A stretch of 64,000 nt of DNA from an uncultured Duodenibacillus sp. (GCA_944390715.1 CALXQS010000006.1:1-64000), one strand, 5' to 3'. Counted from the stretch's first letter, positions 8,139-16,190 are shown. Made by a program: numbers and translations. Notes: generated from the sequence alone by a model not told the origin.

Positions 8139-9149
8139 ATGCAGGAACTTACGCTTGAAAGCTGGCTCGAAGGCGAGCAGCGCAATTACGGTCTCTCGGC
8201 GGATCTGGCCTTGCTCGTGGCCGGTGTTGCCAAGGTTTCGCGCGACATCAGCCGGCAGGTTGAATGCGGCGCTCTTGCTGGAGTGCTGGGGCTTCACGGC
8301 ACGGAAAACATTCAAGGCGAAGAACAAAAAGAGCTCGATGTCATCAGCAACGAGATGATGCTCAAAGCTGTTTTTGAAACAGGCGTCGTGGCTGCAGCCG
8401 CCAGCGAAGAAATGGATCATGCCGTGGCCTGTCCTGCCGAAGAGAAAAAGCCCTACCTGATCTGCTTTGACCCTCTTGACGGCTCGAGCAACATCGACAT
8501 CAACGTTTCCATCGGCACGATCTTTTCAGTGCTGCCCAATCCGCGCGCAGATGCATCAGCTCCCGAGGACAAAGACTTCCTGCAGCCCGGCCAGCGCCAG
8601 CTCGCCGCCGGCTACGTGATCTACGGACCGCAAACGCAAATGGTCTTTACGCTCGGCCGCGGCGTTGTCATGTTTACGCTCGATCCCCGCTCAGATCGAT
8701 ACATCCTCACGACAAGCAACGTGCAGGTTCCTGAGGCTGCCAAGGAATTTGCCATCAACTGCTCGAACATGCGCCACTGGGAAGGCCCCGTCAAGCGGTA
8801 TGTCGCCGAACTTCTCGAAGGCACGACAGGCGTTCGCGGCAAGGACTTCAACATGCGCTGGGTTGCCGCCATGGTCGCTGAAGTGCACCGCATCCTGTGC
8901 CGCGGCGGCATCTTCATGTATCCCCGCGACGACCGCGATCCGTCGCGCCCCGGCAAGCTCCGTCTGATGTACGAAGCCAATCCCATGAGCTGGCTTATGG
9001 AACAGGCAGGCGGTCGCGCGACTAACGGTCATGAACGCATTCTGGGCATTAAGCCCGAAAAGCTGCATCAGCGCGTCGCAGTCTTTCTTGGCGCAAAAGA
9101 AGAAGTTGAACGCGTCACTGACTATCACGCCAAGAATCTCACCCTCTAG
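8139..9149 (+). CDS. fbp: Fructose-1,6-bisphosphatase class I
   Basis: Gluconeogenic enzyme that hydrolyses fructose 1,6-bisphosphate to fructose 6-phosphate with Mg2+. The 336-residue protein has the metal-binding signature [12 protein letters not shown], the GTIFSVLP loop and the late active-site region [21 protein letters not shown]. The ATG at 8139 is preceded by a purine-rich stretch. An upstream TTG adds eight residues not typical of the family. It follows pepN closely and is followed by a strong terminator. Confidence 0.96.
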   Translation: MQELTLESWLEGEQRNYGLSADLALLVAGVAKVSRDISRQVECGALAGVLGLHGTENIQGEEQKELDVISNEMMLKAVFETGVVAAAASEEMDHAVACPAEEKKPYLICFDPLDGSSNIDINVSIGTIFSVLPNPRADASAPEDKDFLQPGQRQLAAGYVIYGPQTQMVFTLGRGVVMFTLDPRSDRYILTTSNVQVPEAAKEFAINCSNMRHWEGPVKRYVAELLEGTTGVRGKDFNMRWVAAMVAEVHRILCRGGIFMYPRDDRDPSRPGKLRLMYEANPMSWLMEQAGGRATNGHERILGIKPEKLHQRVAVFLGAKEEVERVTDYHAKNLTL

Positions 9150-9170
9150 AGGCGCTTAGGGGCCTACGCA

Positions 9171-9216
9171 AAAAAAAGCGGACAACACCTCTTTTCAGAG
9201 ATTTGTCCGCTTTTTT
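9171..9216. terminator. Bidirectional terminator between fbp and the LapA-like gene
   Basis: AAAAAAAGCGGACAA pairs with TTGTCCGCTTTTTT around a 17-nt loop, leaving a T-run on both strands. It serves fbp (plus) and the convergent gene at 9236-9964 (minus). Confidence 0.88.
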
Positions 9217-9235
9217 GCTGTTTACCGGATTTAGT

Positions 9236-9964
9236 TTAGTGGAAGAATTTCCCAAAGAGTCCCTTTTTCGGTTCTCCCCCATCTGCATTCGATGAAGCGG
9301 CAGGCGCCTGATCCGTCGTTTTTTGATCCTTCGTCTCAGAGGCCGGAACCGAGAGCTCAGGGGATGCTGCAGGCGCAGGCGGCGGCAGCACTTTAGATTC
9401 AGACTTTGCTTCGAGCTTGGGTTCCTTAGAGCCGCCTAGAAAACCGAAAATGCCCTTTTTTTGTTCAACCGGCGCTGGTGGGTTGAGGTCAATGCCCGCT
9501 TCCTTGGCAAGCTTATCGAATCGAGCCGTGAGAACTTCAATGGATTTTTCAAGCGCTGCAAGACGCTCGTCGTTGTGCGAAGCCGCTGCCGCCGAGGTTT
9601 GCGTGCTTGCCTTGAGTTCCGCGACCAGCTGCGTCTGCATGCGGTTCATCTCTTCTTGCAGCGTTTTTTTCATCTGCTCGGTGCGAGACAGCTCGGCGTG
9701 GTTGGCCAGCGACTTGTTGGCATTTGCTTCCTTATAAGCGCGACGAATCTCAAGCAGCGTCGAGGCCTGCGTCATCAGCGACCAGGCGATGCCCACAATC
9801 CAGAGCACACCCAAGACCACCAGCAGAATCAAGCCCAGAGGAGCCTCGATCTGGCCGAAAATGAAATTGACCGGCACAGGAGCCACAATGCCCTGCCAGT
9901 TGAGAATAAGAAAGATCGCCGCAAGGATGCTCAAAAGAACAAGCACAACGGAACGCACGGTCAT
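9236..9964 (-). CDS. LapA-like (DUF1049-type) inner-membrane protein with coiled coil
   Basis: The 242-residue protein has two N-terminal membrane helices (about residues 5-25 and 41-62) separated by a short loop NWQGIVAPVPVNFIFGQIE. The loop pattern resembles LapA/YciS-type proteins that act in lipopolysaccharide assembly. A charged coiled coil (about 70-160, rich in E, K, Q, M) follows, then a proline/alanine/lysine tail of low complexity. Two copies of a small motif occur in the tail, KKGIFGF near residue 170 and KKGLFGK at the very end. A GAGGAG ribosome site precedes the ATG. The LapA link is moderate; the tail function is unknown. Convergent with fbp, divergent from upp. Confidence 0.6.
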   Translation of the reverse strand: MTVRSVVLVLLSILAAIFLILNWQGIVAPVPVNFIFGQIEAPLGLILLVVLGVLWIVGIAWSLMTQASTLLEIRRAYKEANANKSLANHAELSRTEQMKKTLQEEMNRMQTQLVAELKASTQTSAAAASHNDERLAALEKSIEVLTARFDKLAKEAGIDLNPPAPVEQKKGIFGFLGGSKEPKLEAKSESKVLPPPAPAASPELSVPASETKDQKTTDQAPAASSNADGGEPKKGLFGKFFH

Positions 9965-10101
9965 AAAGAAGAGCTCCTCAAGTCAAAATCACTGCACATC
10001 AGTGCTGATTGTATCCGCCTCAAGACAAAAAGGGGAGCCTTGGACGAGTGTGATGGTTGCCAAGATTATAGGCTACGTCCTGCCTGGCAAAGTGGTAAGA
10101 T

Positions 10102-10119
10102 GAAGGCGTTTCGGCCTTC
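10102..10119 (+). other. Small hairpin in the upp leader
   Basis: GAAGGC (10102-10107) and GCCTTC (10114-10119) form a 6-bp stem with a 6-nt loop about 190 bp before upp. It may be part of a structured leader with the next hairpin. Confidence 0.3.
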
Positions 10120-10171
10120 CAGGCTCTCTGGGAGAACCTGCTTTCCAGCAGACTTTCATTTTCCCTTAGCA

Positions 10172-10197
10172 GCGTTGAAGCAGCTCAGCTTCAACGC
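10172..10197 (+). other. Perfect 10-bp hairpin in the upp leader
   Basis: GCGTTGAAGC (10172-10181) and GCTTCAACGC (10188-10197) pair perfectly around AGCTCA. No T-run follows, so it is not a standard terminator. It could be a leader RNA structure or a protein-binding dyad. The rest of the 326-bp gap 9965-10290 shows no gene. Confidence 0.45.
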
Positions 10198-10290
10198 ATC
10201 ATTCGGCTTGGGCACAACCTTGTTTTATTTGCAAAGGATCGAGCGCATCCTTGCGGGCACCATCGACCGTGAGGTTCGCGCCGAAATTCT

Positions 10291-10938
10291 ATGAAGACAG
10301 ATCCCCGATTCCCCCGACTTCACATCGTCGATCACCCGCTCATTCAGCACAAGCTCACCATCATGCGCCAGAAGGAAACCAGCACGAACGTGTTTCGTCA
10401 GCTGCTGCGCGAAATCACCGTGCTGATGGGCTATGAACTCACACGCGATCTGCCGCTTACGGAAAGACGCATTGAAACTCCGATTGCCAGCATGCTCGCA
10501 CCGACGCTGGCAGGCAAAAAGCAGGTTATCGTTCCCGTACTGCGCGCCGGGCTTGGCATGTGCGACGGTCTTCTTGAACTGATGCCTTCTGCTCGCGTAG
10601 GCCATATCGGCATGTACAGAGACAGCAACAAGCGCCCGGTCGAATATCTCGTGCGCCTGCCCAACGTCACCGATCGACTTTTCATCATCTGCGACCCGAT
10701 GCTTGCCACTGGGTATTCTGCAGCTCACGCCGTCGACGTGCTTAAAAAACGCGGCGTCAGCGGCGAATCCATTCGATTCCTGGCACTTGTCTCGGCTCCG
10801 GAGGGCATTGCCGTCATGCAGCAGCTGCACCCTGATATTGAGATTTACGTCGCCTCACTCGATGAAAAGCTCGATGAAAACGCCTACATTGTGCCGGGCC
10901 TGGGAGATGCAGGCGATCGGCTCTTCGGAACAAAGTGA
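10291..10938 (+). CDS. upp: Uracil phosphoribosyltransferase
   Basis: Salvage enzyme making UMP from uracil and PRPP in the cytosol. The 215-residue protein is close to the usual 208-residue length. It carries the N-terminal [15 protein letters not shown] segment, the [19 protein letters not shown] loop, and the PRPP-binding motif [23 protein letters not shown], followed by the C-terminal uracil-binding [14 protein letters not shown]. It is a single-gene unit with a structured leader upstream and a terminator downstream; the nearby DASS gene is convergent. Confidence 0.96.
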   Translation: MKTDPRFPRLHIVDHPLIQHKLTIMRQKETSTNVFRQLLREITVLMGYELTRDLPLTERRIETPIASMLAPTLAGKKQVIVPVLRAGLGMCDGLLELMPSARVGHIGMYRDSNKRPVEYLVRLPNVTDRLFIICDPMLATGYSAAHAVDVLKKRGVSGESIRFLALVSAPEGIAVMQQLHPDIEIYVASLDEKLDENAYIVPGLGDAGDRLFGTK

Positions 10939-11021
10939 CCTCCTGACTTCAAGCTGGGAAAACGCTCGTTGATGCCGTGCTTGCGGGCACGCATGCAAAA
11001 CGAAGTTGTTCCTTCTATGAG

Positions 11022-11068
11022 AAAGGACGACGGCTGCTGTGAAAATGCCGTCGTCCTTTCGTTTTTTC
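11022..11068 (+). terminator. Terminator after upp
   Basis: AAAGGACGACGGC (11022-11034) pairs perfectly with GCCGTCGTCCTTT (11047-11059), followed by cgtttttt on the plus strand. Confidence 0.88.
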
Positions 11069-11110
11069 CCTTCCGAGTTATTGCAGGAGCCCCGGGTCAG
11101 GAAACAGGTG

Positions 11111-12664
11111 CTATCCCAACGGAACCTTGAGCGAAGAAATAAGTCCCGGAGAGAAGAAGTAGGCCGTTACCGTGATGATCACAATGCCGATGACGTTGAG
11201 CCAGAATCCAGCACGGATCATGTCGGAGATCTTCAGTCTGCCCGTGCCGAAGACCATGGCGTTGGGCGGCGTGCCTACAGGCATCATGAATGCGCAGCTC
11301 GTACCCATGGTGGCGCAGATCAAAAGCGCTTCGGGATGCATGTCAAGCGACTGTGCCACAGCTGCAATCAAAGGCATGAGCGTAGCAGCCAGAGCCGTAT
11401 TCGAAGTGAATTCCGAGACAAACACCGACAAAGTGGTCACGCCAGTGAGGATGCCCCATTCGGGCAGAGAACCCAGCGCCACGGCGGCAGCGCCCACAGC
11501 ATCAGCCGCACCGGTCTTCTGAATAGCCGCGGCCATCGTCAAGCCGCCGCCAAAGAGCAGGAGCACGTCCCAAGCCACGCCCTTGGAAGCAGACGACCAG
11601 TCAAGCGCGTGAATGCCTTTCTTTATATCCACAGGGATGATGAAGAGCACGATGCCGGCAGCCATTGCGATAACAGTATCGCTCAGGGGCTTGAAGGGCT
11701 TCGTTCCGCCGATTTCCATGCTGCGCAGCACCGGGCCAAACGTCCAGAGCAAGGCTGCAACAACGAAGACAATGAGAACGATCCATTCGCCGCGGGTCAA
11801 TTTCCCCATTCCGTGCAGTTCATTGACCACCCACTCCTTGCCGCCGGGCAGTTCGTCAGGCTGATTGCGATAGAGCACATTCACCAAAAGAACATACGTG
11901 GCGATAAAAAGCAGACCCATGGCTGGCACAGAAATCTTGAGCCAATCAAGAAAGCTCACGGTGTCGCCGTACTGCTGTTCAACGAAACGCACGAAGATGC
12001 CGTTGGGGGGCGTGCCGATCAAGGTGAGCACGCCGCCCACGCTCGCACCATAGGCAATCGACAGCAGCAGGCAGATGCCGAAGTTGCGTTCAGCCTGATC
12101 CATCGGCTGATCGGATCGAACGGAGCGCACCACGCCCATCAATGCCAGAGCGATCGGAAGCATCATGGCTGCAGTAGCCGTATTGCTCACCCAAGCCGAC
12201 ACCAGCGTCGTTGCCAGCATGATGCCCAAAATGATCTGCTTGGGCTTGGTGCCCACGATGCGGATCATCACAAGCGCGATGCGGCGGTCAAGCCCCCAGC
12301 GAGCAATGCCGGCGGCAATCAAAAAGCCGCCCAAGAAGAGAAAGATCGTACCGTTAGCATAGTTTTTGAGCGTATCGGCCGGCGTTGCGATGCCCAAAAT
12401 CGGGTACATCACAATCGGCAGCAAAGCCGTGACGGCAATAGGCACAGGTTCAGTGAACCACCATATGCCCATCCACAACACCATCGCCGTACAGGCACGC
12501 GCTGCGTCAGAGAACTGCACCACATCGCCTTCAGTTCCCACATAGGAAGTCGGCAGAACAAAGTACAGGCACAAGGCAAGAATCGGTCCAAGAAAAAGCG
12601 GTATGAGCTTTGAGCGCTCGCTCAGACCTTCCTCAAGACTGGTTTCATGTTCACGATTCGGCAT
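11111..12664 (-). CDS. DASS-family (SLC13) sodium:dicarboxylate/anion transporter
   Basis: Inner-membrane carrier of 517 residues with about 12-13 hydrophobic segments. The two substrate/sodium signature loops are present: SNTATAAMMLPI in the first half and TSNTALAATLMPL in the second, with the GTPPNG and GTPPNAM turns of the two repeats. The family moves succinate, fumarate, malate, citrate or sulfate; sequence alone does not settle the substrate. A perfect FNR dyad about 185 bp upstream and a fumarate reductase subunit gene as the next gene favour a C4-dicarboxylate. The start ATG has GGAGG seven bases upstream. Confidence 0.88.
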   Translation of the reverse strand: MPNREHETSLEEGLSERSKLIPLFLGPILALCLYFVLPTSYVGTEGDVVQFSDAARACTAMVLWMGIWWFTEPVPIAVTALLPIVMYPILGIATPADTLKNYANGTIFLFLGGFLIAAGIARWGLDRRIALVMIRIVGTKPKQIILGIMLATTLVSAWVSNTATAAMMLPIALALMGVVRSVRSDQPMDQAERNFGICLLLSIAYGASVGGVLTLIGTPPNGIFVRFVEQQYGDTVSFLDWLKISVPAMGLLFIATYVLLVNVLYRNQPDELPGGKEWVVNELHGMGKLTRGEWIVLIVFVVAALLWTFGPVLRSMEIGGTKPFKPLSDTVIAMAAGIVLFIIPVDIKKGIHALDWSSASKGVAWDVLLLFGGGLTMAAAIQKTGAADAVGAAAVALGSLPEWGILTGVTTLSVFVSEFTSNTALAATLMPLIAAVAQSLDMHPEALLICATMGTSCAFMMPVGTPPNAMVFGTGRLKISDMIRAGFWLNVIGIVIITVTAYFFSPGLISSLKVPLG

Positions 12665-12849
12665 GGGGATGCCTCCATTTCAGCTGTTCTAGATCCTTAC
12701 CTCAACACACGGCAGTTTTGCTCAGAGCAGTCATGGCTGGACCAGAGGTTTCTTCAATCAAAAAAATCTGTCGCCCGTTCTTGTCATTTGCATTCCCCTT
12801 CGGAAACTTTTCCGTCGAATGCCAATCTCTGTTAAGACAACAGTCGCGA

Positions 12850-12863
12850 TTGATGTTAATCAA
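12850..12863. promoter_or_regulatory. Perfect FNR box upstream of the DASS transporter
   Basis: TTGAT-GTTA-ATCAA matches the FNR/Anr consensus at all ten defined positions. It lies 186 bp upstream of the DASS start on the minus strand; no plus-strand gene begins within 2 kb. No convincing -10 is seen at class II spacing (GATTGG there). The rest of 12665-13060 has no gene. Confidence 0.7.
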
Positions 12864-13060
12864 GTTCATTTGGTTGGTAAAGTCCGTTTTCTGAGTGTTA
12901 TCCCTTGTAATTTTTAGTATCTTTTCGTCATGCAAAATGACTTCTTATTTATCTGGGTTATTCGTTACAGCAGATCGCCTATGGTTAAGCAATTTTCCTG
13001 ATGGAAAAATCTCATCCTTCATCAGCAGAACAGGTTGATCAGCGCGCCTTGTCAAGGCAT

Positions 13061-13092
13061 AAAAAAAGATCTCCTACATCAAGCAGGAGACC
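13061..13092 (-). terminator. Terminator after frdC
   Basis: On the minus strand GGTCTCCT pairs with AGGAGATC (one G-T wobble) around a nine-base loop and is followed by TTTTTTT. It closes the frdC transcript. Confidence 0.8.
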
Positions 13093-13148
13093 TCTTGTCT
13101 TAGGCTTCTGCGCCCATCCTCCAAAGATAGGCGCAAGTGCTTTACTGA

Positions 13149-13937
13149 TTACTTGGCAAACCAGTTGTCCTGGGGAACATAGCGCGTTGCAGCCTGGTCG
13201 CTTTCGACGAGCTGCTGGCCGTTGCTCCAGAATGTGTAGGCCGTCAGAGAACCGCAGCAGATCATCAGGAAGGCGATGACAACCATGGTCTTGCGGAAGC
13301 CGTGAGCACGACCCTTGATGACGTCCCACTTCACGCCCAGACGATACAGACCGATCATGCCGTGAATCTCAGTGGCCACCAGGAAGATGAACGTCCAGAT
13401 CAGGCCGTTGTGATAGGTGTGCACGGACGACAGGTTGGGGTCAATCTGCGAAGGAGCCGTGAGCATGCCCATCACGTGCGGGAACACCATGCCGGTAAGG
13501 ATGATGGCCGTCACAAACTGGAAGAACCACAGCGTCGTGTCAGCGTGATGCACAACGGTCACGTGAGCGCGGATGTCGCGGAACTGCTTGTAGGAGGTCG
13601 GGAAGCGGCGCAGGGCGCACAGAGCGTGGATGATCACGCAGAGCGTGATGAAGCCCACGAAGACAAAGTGCAGCCAAACCTGTTCATGGCCGAAAATCGG
13701 GGTGCCGCCGGAAATCTGAATCAGATTCCAGAAGAGATCCTTGCCAACCTGAATCGAACTCGTGAAGGCCATGTGGCAGAAGAGGAAAAGGCCGAGGATC
13801 AGGCCGGTAACGGACTGAGCCACGTCCACATAAGCAGGCCACTTGCTGGCGCGCTTAGCATCCTTCAACGTCACGCCGGCGATCACTTCGGGACCAGTCG
13901 GAGTATGAGCAAACTTGATTTGTTCAGGAGTCGTCAT
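13149..13937 (-). CDS. frdC: Fumarate reductase dihaem cytochrome b subunit (Wolinella type)
   Basis: Membrane anchor that oxidises menaquinol and delivers electrons to the FrdAB flavoprotein and iron-sulfur subunits. The 262-residue protein has five membrane segments. Candidate haem ligands H55, H104, H154 and H192 have spacings 49-50-38, almost identical to the 49-50-39 spacing of the four haem ligands of Wolinella succinogenes FrdC. It is a single-gene unit: frdA and frdB are not adjacent on either side, although the three genes usually form one operon. AAGGA precedes the ATG. An FNR-like box at class II spacing lies upstream. Confidence 0.9.
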   Translation of the reverse strand: MTTPEQIKFAHTPTGPEVIAGVTLKDAKRASKWPAYVDVAQSVTGLILGLFLFCHMAFTSSIQVGKDLFWNLIQISGGTPIFGHEQVWLHFVFVGFITLCVIIHALCALRRFPTSYKQFRDIRAHVTVVHHADTTLWFFQFVTAIILTGMVFPHVMGMLTAPSQIDPNLSSVHTYHNGLIWTFIFLVATEIHGMIGLYRLGVKWDVIKGRAHGFRKTMVVIAFLMICCGSLTAYTFWSNGQQLVESDQAATRYVPQDNWFAK

Positions 13938-14036
13938 GACTTTCTTCCTTGTTGGGAAACGAATGAGTTGGGGTCGCGCCGTCCAATTTTTTGGTCTTTC
14001 TGTAAACGGAAAAACGGCGCTCGTTTTCTTGGCGTA

Positions 14037-14078
14037 ATCATGCTCCTTTCAGACTGGTTTAATATTGATTTTCGTCAA
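14037..14078 (-). promoter_or_regulatory. FNR-class II promoter of frdC
   Basis: Dyad TTGAT-TTTC-GTCAA (14065-14078) matches the FNR consensus in nine of ten positions. Counting 41.5 bp from its centre predicts a start near 14030, and the hexamer at the corresponding -10 position (14042-14037) is CATGAT, four of six matches to TATAAT. This is the layout of a directly FNR-activated promoter. The leader would be about 93 nt. Confidence 0.65.
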
Positions 14079-14245
14079 ACTTCTTTTTGTTACATCGTAG
14101 AAGATTTTTCTAAAACAGTCGGAATTCAAGGGTTATCCCGCATAAAAAAAGCTAAAACAAGATAGTTTTTGCTCATTGTCCAAGGGTTTACCCTTTCTTT
14201 TTGCAAAAAAAGTCGTTGGCTCTGATGCTCGCCAGGACTTCGCTT

Positions 14246-14431
14246 TTATGTCAGAGGAAGCTCGACGAGTTTCGCAGTGCCCAATTCTTTTTTTGCTGAC
14301 TTTTTCAGTGCGTCATACTGAGCACCCGCAATATCCTCCAGCAGCTCGTTTGCAATGTCTTCGCTGTCGAGCTCAGCGATCAGATGCGCAAAACCGCAGC
14401 TGGAGGTTTTTCTTTTGAGCCGTCGAGGCAT
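14246..14431 (-). CDS. Hypothetical 61-residue small protein
   Basis: Short frame starting MPRRLKRKT and continuing with an acidic, helix-like stretch (HLIAELDSEDIANELLEDIAG) and a lysine-rich end. It follows the MBL hydrolase on the same strand after 28 bp. The amino-acid make-up looks protein-like, but I recognise no family and see no strong ribosome site. It may be a genuine small gene or the tail of a decayed one. The frame also continues upstream, overlapping the hydrolase, but that part looks random. Confidence 0.35.
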   Translation of the reverse strand: MPRRLKRKTSSCGFAHLIAELDSEDIANELLEDIAGAQYDALKKSAKKELGTAKLVELPLT

Positions 14432-14459
14432 GCTTAGAGCGATCCGCGGCTCATAGCGC

Positions 14460-15245
14460 TCAGAACACAAGTGTTTGACCGTCATCGGGAATCCACAGCC
14501 GGTCAAGCTCTTTTTGGGCTGCAAATTCACGCAGCATCCCTCGCGTGACCGTTGCATGAGAAACGCCCTCGACATGCGTTGCAATGACTTCAACCTGTGG
14601 GAATCGTCTCATCATAGCGAGTACGTCATACTGATTCATGATCAGCAGGTGCCCAAGCGGAAATTGGGCGCCAGCGGCATTAACGGCGACGATGCCGGGC
14701 CTGTATTTTTCAACGGCATCAATCACGTGCTGACAGAAGATGGTGTCGCCGGCAAGGTAAAAGGGCGATTTTACCTCGGTGCTTAAGAAAACGACGCCGC
14801 TTGCTTTTTCGCTCAAACCTCCTTGCTGATAGCCGTAAAGCGTAACCAGACTGCTCGAGCCGTGATCGCACTCGGTACGGTGAAGCCTGACGCCGTCAAA
14901 GTCGCACCCTTCACTTAAAAGTATGCGAACGTCTTTGAATCCGAATCCGGCAAGCACTTGAGCTTCTTGCTCGCTTTGCGAAAAGATTGGAAGATGCTTG
15001 GGCAAAAGCCGGGCTGCGACATCATCGAAATGATCAAAATGCAGGTGCGTGGCAATAACTGCATCGACTTCAAAGAGCTCTTCGATCTTGCACGGAAGAC
15101 TGCAGTCAGGATTGCCGCGCCCCGTGTTGGTGGTATCGGGTACAGATGGATAGGCGCCCTGCTCGGCAAGCATCGGATCAATCAAAAACCGTTTGCCTGC
15201 AAACGTCACGATGCTTGTGGCGCTTCGAATTTGCTGAAACTTCAT
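14460..15245 (-). CDS. MBL-fold metal-dependent hydrolase (UlaG-like)
   Basis: The 261-residue protein has the metallo-beta-lactamase-fold motif THLHFDHFDD (HxHxDH), the N-terminal TSIVTFAGKRFLIDPML strand, a second metal site near ECDHGSSS, FYLAGDTIF with the bridging aspartate, and a late histidine in VIATHVEGVSHATV. These are the landmarks of UlaG/YcbL-type MBL hydrolases; the substrate is unknown. It is transcribed away from a MerR regulator across about 100 bp holding a MerR-like dyad, so it is probably the regulator's target. Confidence 0.82.
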   Translation of the reverse strand: MKFQQIRSATSIVTFAGKRFLIDPMLAEQGAYPSVPDTTNTGRGNPDCSLPCKIEELFEVDAVIATHLHFDHFDDVAARLLPKHLPIFSQSEQEAQVLAGFGFKDVRILLSEGCDFDGVRLHRTECDHGSSSLVTLYGYQQGGLSEKASGVVFLSTEVKSPFYLAGDTIFCQHVIDAVEKYRPGIVAVNAAGAQFPLGHLLIMNQYDVLAMMRRFPQVEVIATHVEGVSHATVTRGMLREFAAQKELDRLWIPDDGQTLVF

Positions 15246-15303
15246 GATTCGGCCTTGTGAAAAAATTAAGAAGAAAAGGAAATTGATCTGCAGGGATCAT
15301 AAA

Positions 15304-15322
15304 AGCTATAGTTGCTGTAGGT
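15304..15322. promoter_or_regulatory. Candidate MerR operator
   Basis: AGCTATAG-TTG-CTGTAGGT is an imperfect 19-bp dyad (six of eight bases symmetric in each arm), the size and look of MerR-family operators. It lies midway between the divergent MBL hydrolase and MerR genes. Confidence 0.5.
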
Positions 15323-15346
15323 TCAAGTTTAAATTTGGGGACAATT

Positions 15347-15721
15347 GTGAAAATTGGTGAATTGGCAAGCAAGACGGGCTGCCCCGTTTCAAGAATTCGC
15401 TTTTACGAGCAAAAGGGCCTTCTGCCCGAACCCGCCCGCAGCATTGGAGGACAACGCATCTATTCTCAGAGTGCCGTCGAAAGGCTTGATTTCATTGCGA
15501 CCTGCCGCGCCAACGGAATGAAGCTCGAATGCATTGAGCGCTTCATTGAGTTTGAAAAAGATCCTTCTCGAGGCACCCAATGGCTGCTTGAAAAAATTGA
15601 TGGCTATCTGCAGCAGGTTGAGCTTTGCCGCGCCCAAATCAACAAAGCCGAAGCCTATCTCAAGCAGCTGCGCGAAAAGTTTCCCGCTGACGTTCTTGCA
15701 AGATCCGGAAAAGACAGCTGA
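15347..15721 (+). CDS. MerR-family transcriptional regulator
   Basis: DNA-binding regulator of 124 residues: an N-terminal MerR helix-turn-helix (KIGELASKTGCPVSRIRFYEQKGLLPEP, then GGQRIYSQSAVERL) and a C-terminal dimerisation helix (about residues 75-112). Starting at GTG 15347 gives a normal MerR N-terminus with GGGGA at 15337-15341 as ribosome site; a TTG four codons earlier is less likely. Three cysteines outside the helix-turn-helix do not match the metal-binding pattern of MerR, CueR or SoxR, so the inducer is unknown. Divergent from the MBL hydrolase. Confidence 0.85.
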   Translation: MKIGELASKTGCPVSRIRFYEQKGLLPEPARSIGGQRIYSQSAVERLDFIATCRANGMKLECIERFIEFEKDPSRGTQWLLEKIDGYLQQVELCRAQINKAEAYLKQLREKFPADVLARSGKDS

Positions 15722-15770
15722 AGCGACGAGCTTGCCATACTGGAAAATTCAACAGGCTCCAGCAGCAAGC

Positions 15771-15926
15771 TCAACCAAAGCATTGAGTGCTGCGGCAAGT
15801 TGGGATTGATTCTGATGCGCAGGCAGCTGCGCCTTTATGCTTGTTTTTCAACAAGAGCTTGCGTTTGGAGACGGCGGCGACGTGCAATGCGCAATAATTG
15901 CGAGCGAGAGGCTTAGAAATCGTCAT
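15771..15926 (-). CDS. Possible 51-residue small protein with a strong ribosome site
   Basis: The ATG at 15926 is preceded by AAGGAGG at ideal distance, the strongest ribosome-binding sequence in this part of the window. The frame encodes a basic peptide (MTISKPLARNY, then KRKLLLKNKHKG) ending after 51 codons. The downstream bases in a shifted frame encode a plausible helical peptide (QLAAALNALVELAAGAC) that stops near 15748, so this may be a gene broken by a frameshift rather than an intact small gene. No family recognised. Otherwise 15722-16190 holds no gene. Confidence 0.35.
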   Translation of the reverse strand: MTISKPLARNYCALHVAAVSKRKLLLKNKHKGAAACASESIPTCRSTQCFG

Positions 15927-16190
15927 GGATCCTCCTTGCCCACGAGTGGCCCCGCGAAGTCTTGGCGGCATCATTTGCAACCGGAAGATGAAACATAAAG
16001 TCGTCAGCATCCGCTGATAGTCATTTTTTACACGCCTGACAGCAAGCCAGAACAATATAAGGTACGAAACCCGGGAAGCTGCAATTATTTAAGCTGGGAA
16101 AACGCTTTCATGGCAGAAGGTGCACGACGCGTTTCAAAGCGCTCACTTTCATTTCTGACCACATGTCATACCTCGCGGAGGCTTCTCGTT

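Noticed and set aside
11039-12613. Plus-strand frame of 524 codons opposite the DASS gene
   Set aside because: Extremely His/Arg/Gln-rich antisense frame; the minus strand encodes a clear transporter.
15722-16190. Possible threonine attenuator before the threonine-synthase-like gene
   Set aside because: No leader peptide rich in Thr/Ile codons followed by terminator/antiterminator stems could be found on the plus strand.
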